Position numbers and translations under genes: made by a program
Shown: piece by piece, positions 4,970 through 5,325 of the stretch
How the letters are laid out: each line of letters starts with the position of its first letter
Numbering within the stretch: position 1 is the stretch's first letter
Notes under the pieces: generated by a model
Database searches by the model: none
What the model was told of the DNA's origin: nothing
What the model saw: only the letters and a program-made list of their open reading frames with translations
NCBI GenBank assembly: GCA_005881295.1
Contig: VBHS01000251.1
Span: forward strand, 1-5,325
DNA length: 5,325 bases
Direction: 5' to 3'
From: Chloroflexota bacterium
Lineage (GTDB): Bacteria > Chloroflexota > Ktedonobacteria > Ktedonobacterales > Ktedonobacteraceae

Positions 4970-5325
4970 AGCCTGCTTCCTTTATCTGTGCGGTAGACGT
5001 CATAATCCCAGTCAAAATAGGGTTTGGGCAGCATGTCTTCCGGCGTCCAGTGCTGGTCGGCTTTGCCGTACTTGCCGCGATACTCTTTCAATGTTTCACC
5101 AACATACTCAAAGGTTAGCTGGCAGATGCGGAAGCCAACGGGGACCATGATCGTAGTCTGGGTGTGGTTGCTGATTTCCATGGTCCAACGGCTGATATAG
5201 CCGACGTCGCCGACGCCGGCGCAGCGACAGACGGAGAGGCCGGAACGGGCCACGGTACTGCGCGAATACATTTTAGCCAGGTAGCCGTTGTGGCCGCCGA
5301 TGATTTCCTGGGTGTGTGCGAGAAT
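4966..5325 (-). CDS. dcd: dCTP deaminase (dUTPase superfamily), C-terminal 119 residues; start beyond window
   Basis: Deaminates dCTP to dUTP, feeding dUMP and then dTMP synthesis. The frame is open to the window edge, so the N-terminus is missing; an internal ATG at 5271 is not the likely start because homologous sequence continues upstream of it. Counting visible residues from the edge: LAHTQE (2-7), RSTVAR (22-27), GVGDVGY (37-43) and RWTMEISNH (46-54). From memory of E. coli Dcd, Ser23, Arg27 and Glu50 fall at the spacing of its catalytic Ser111, Arg115 and Glu138, which supports an active deaminase. The tail has KYGKAD (87-92) and a long aromatic/acidic end (FDWDYDVY). A bifunctional dCTP deaminase/dUTPase cannot be excluded. 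Its stop overlaps the GTG of tmk by 4 nt, making a dTTP-synthesis operon. Confidence 0.85.
   Translation of the reverse strand: MLAHTQEIIGGHNGYLAKMYSRSTVARSGLSVCRCAGVGDVGYISRWTMEISNHTQTTIMVPVGFRICQLTFEYVGETLKEYRGKYGKADQHWTPEDMLPKPYFDWDYDVYRTDKGSRL
4978..4983 (-). promoter_or_regulatory. Ribosome binding site of tmk inside the dcd gene
   Basis: The minus strand reads AAAGGA here, 8 nt before the GTG start of tmk and within the last codons of the upstream gene. It supports the GTG start and re-initiation at the overlapping GTGA. Confidence 0.6.

Overview
The window carries six protein-coding genes, two of them touching the window edges, plus one repeat-rich intergenic block. No rRNA, tRNA, CRISPR array, transposase or phage gene was seen. 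The organism is a bacterium of moderate GC. The mix of a GH4 glycosidase, a LarE-type sulfurtransferase, a MocA-like nucleotidyltransferase and a dcd-tmk pair, together with short palindromic 'gcgcccc' repeats between genes, suggests Chloroflexota, possibly Ktedonobacteria-like. That is an impression from gene style only and is not proven here.

Layout: (1) 5-1576, plus strand: a melibiase-like glycoside hydrolase family 4 enzyme (NAD- and metal-dependent). (2) 1577-1925: a convergent intergenic region with a G-quadruplex-type G-rich stretch, a hairpin followed by four T, two copies of a CGATAAATCGGC element and a cluster of palindromic AATTGCGCCCC repeats. (3) 1926-3491, minus strand: a two-gene unit, larE followed 39 nt later by a membrane-anchored protein with a histidine-rich extracytoplasmic domain. 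(4) 3492-3626: a divergent promoter region. (5) 3627-4304, plus strand: a MocA/MobA-like nucleotidyltransferase. (6) 4319-5325, minus strand: a dCTP deaminase (start outside the window) overlapping thymidylate kinase by 4 nt.

Functional logic: the dcd-tmk pair is a coherent dTTP-supply unit. Deaminating dCTP gives dUTP, which leads through dUMP to dTMP, and Tmk phosphorylates dTMP. LarE (sulfur insertion into the nickel-pincer nucleotide cofactor, or a related sulfur transfer) is divergent from a nucleotidyltransferase of the molybdenum-cofactor cytidylyltransferase type, so the middle of the window has a cofactor-maturation flavour. The gene after larE encodes a probable metal-binding surface protein that I cannot assign to a characterised family. 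It is the best candidate here for something undescribed.

The window looks mostly like ordinary chromosomal housekeeping and metabolic DNA. The points most worth a second look are the His-rich protein and its link to larE, the CHGV signature of the GH4 enzyme, and the repeat cluster.
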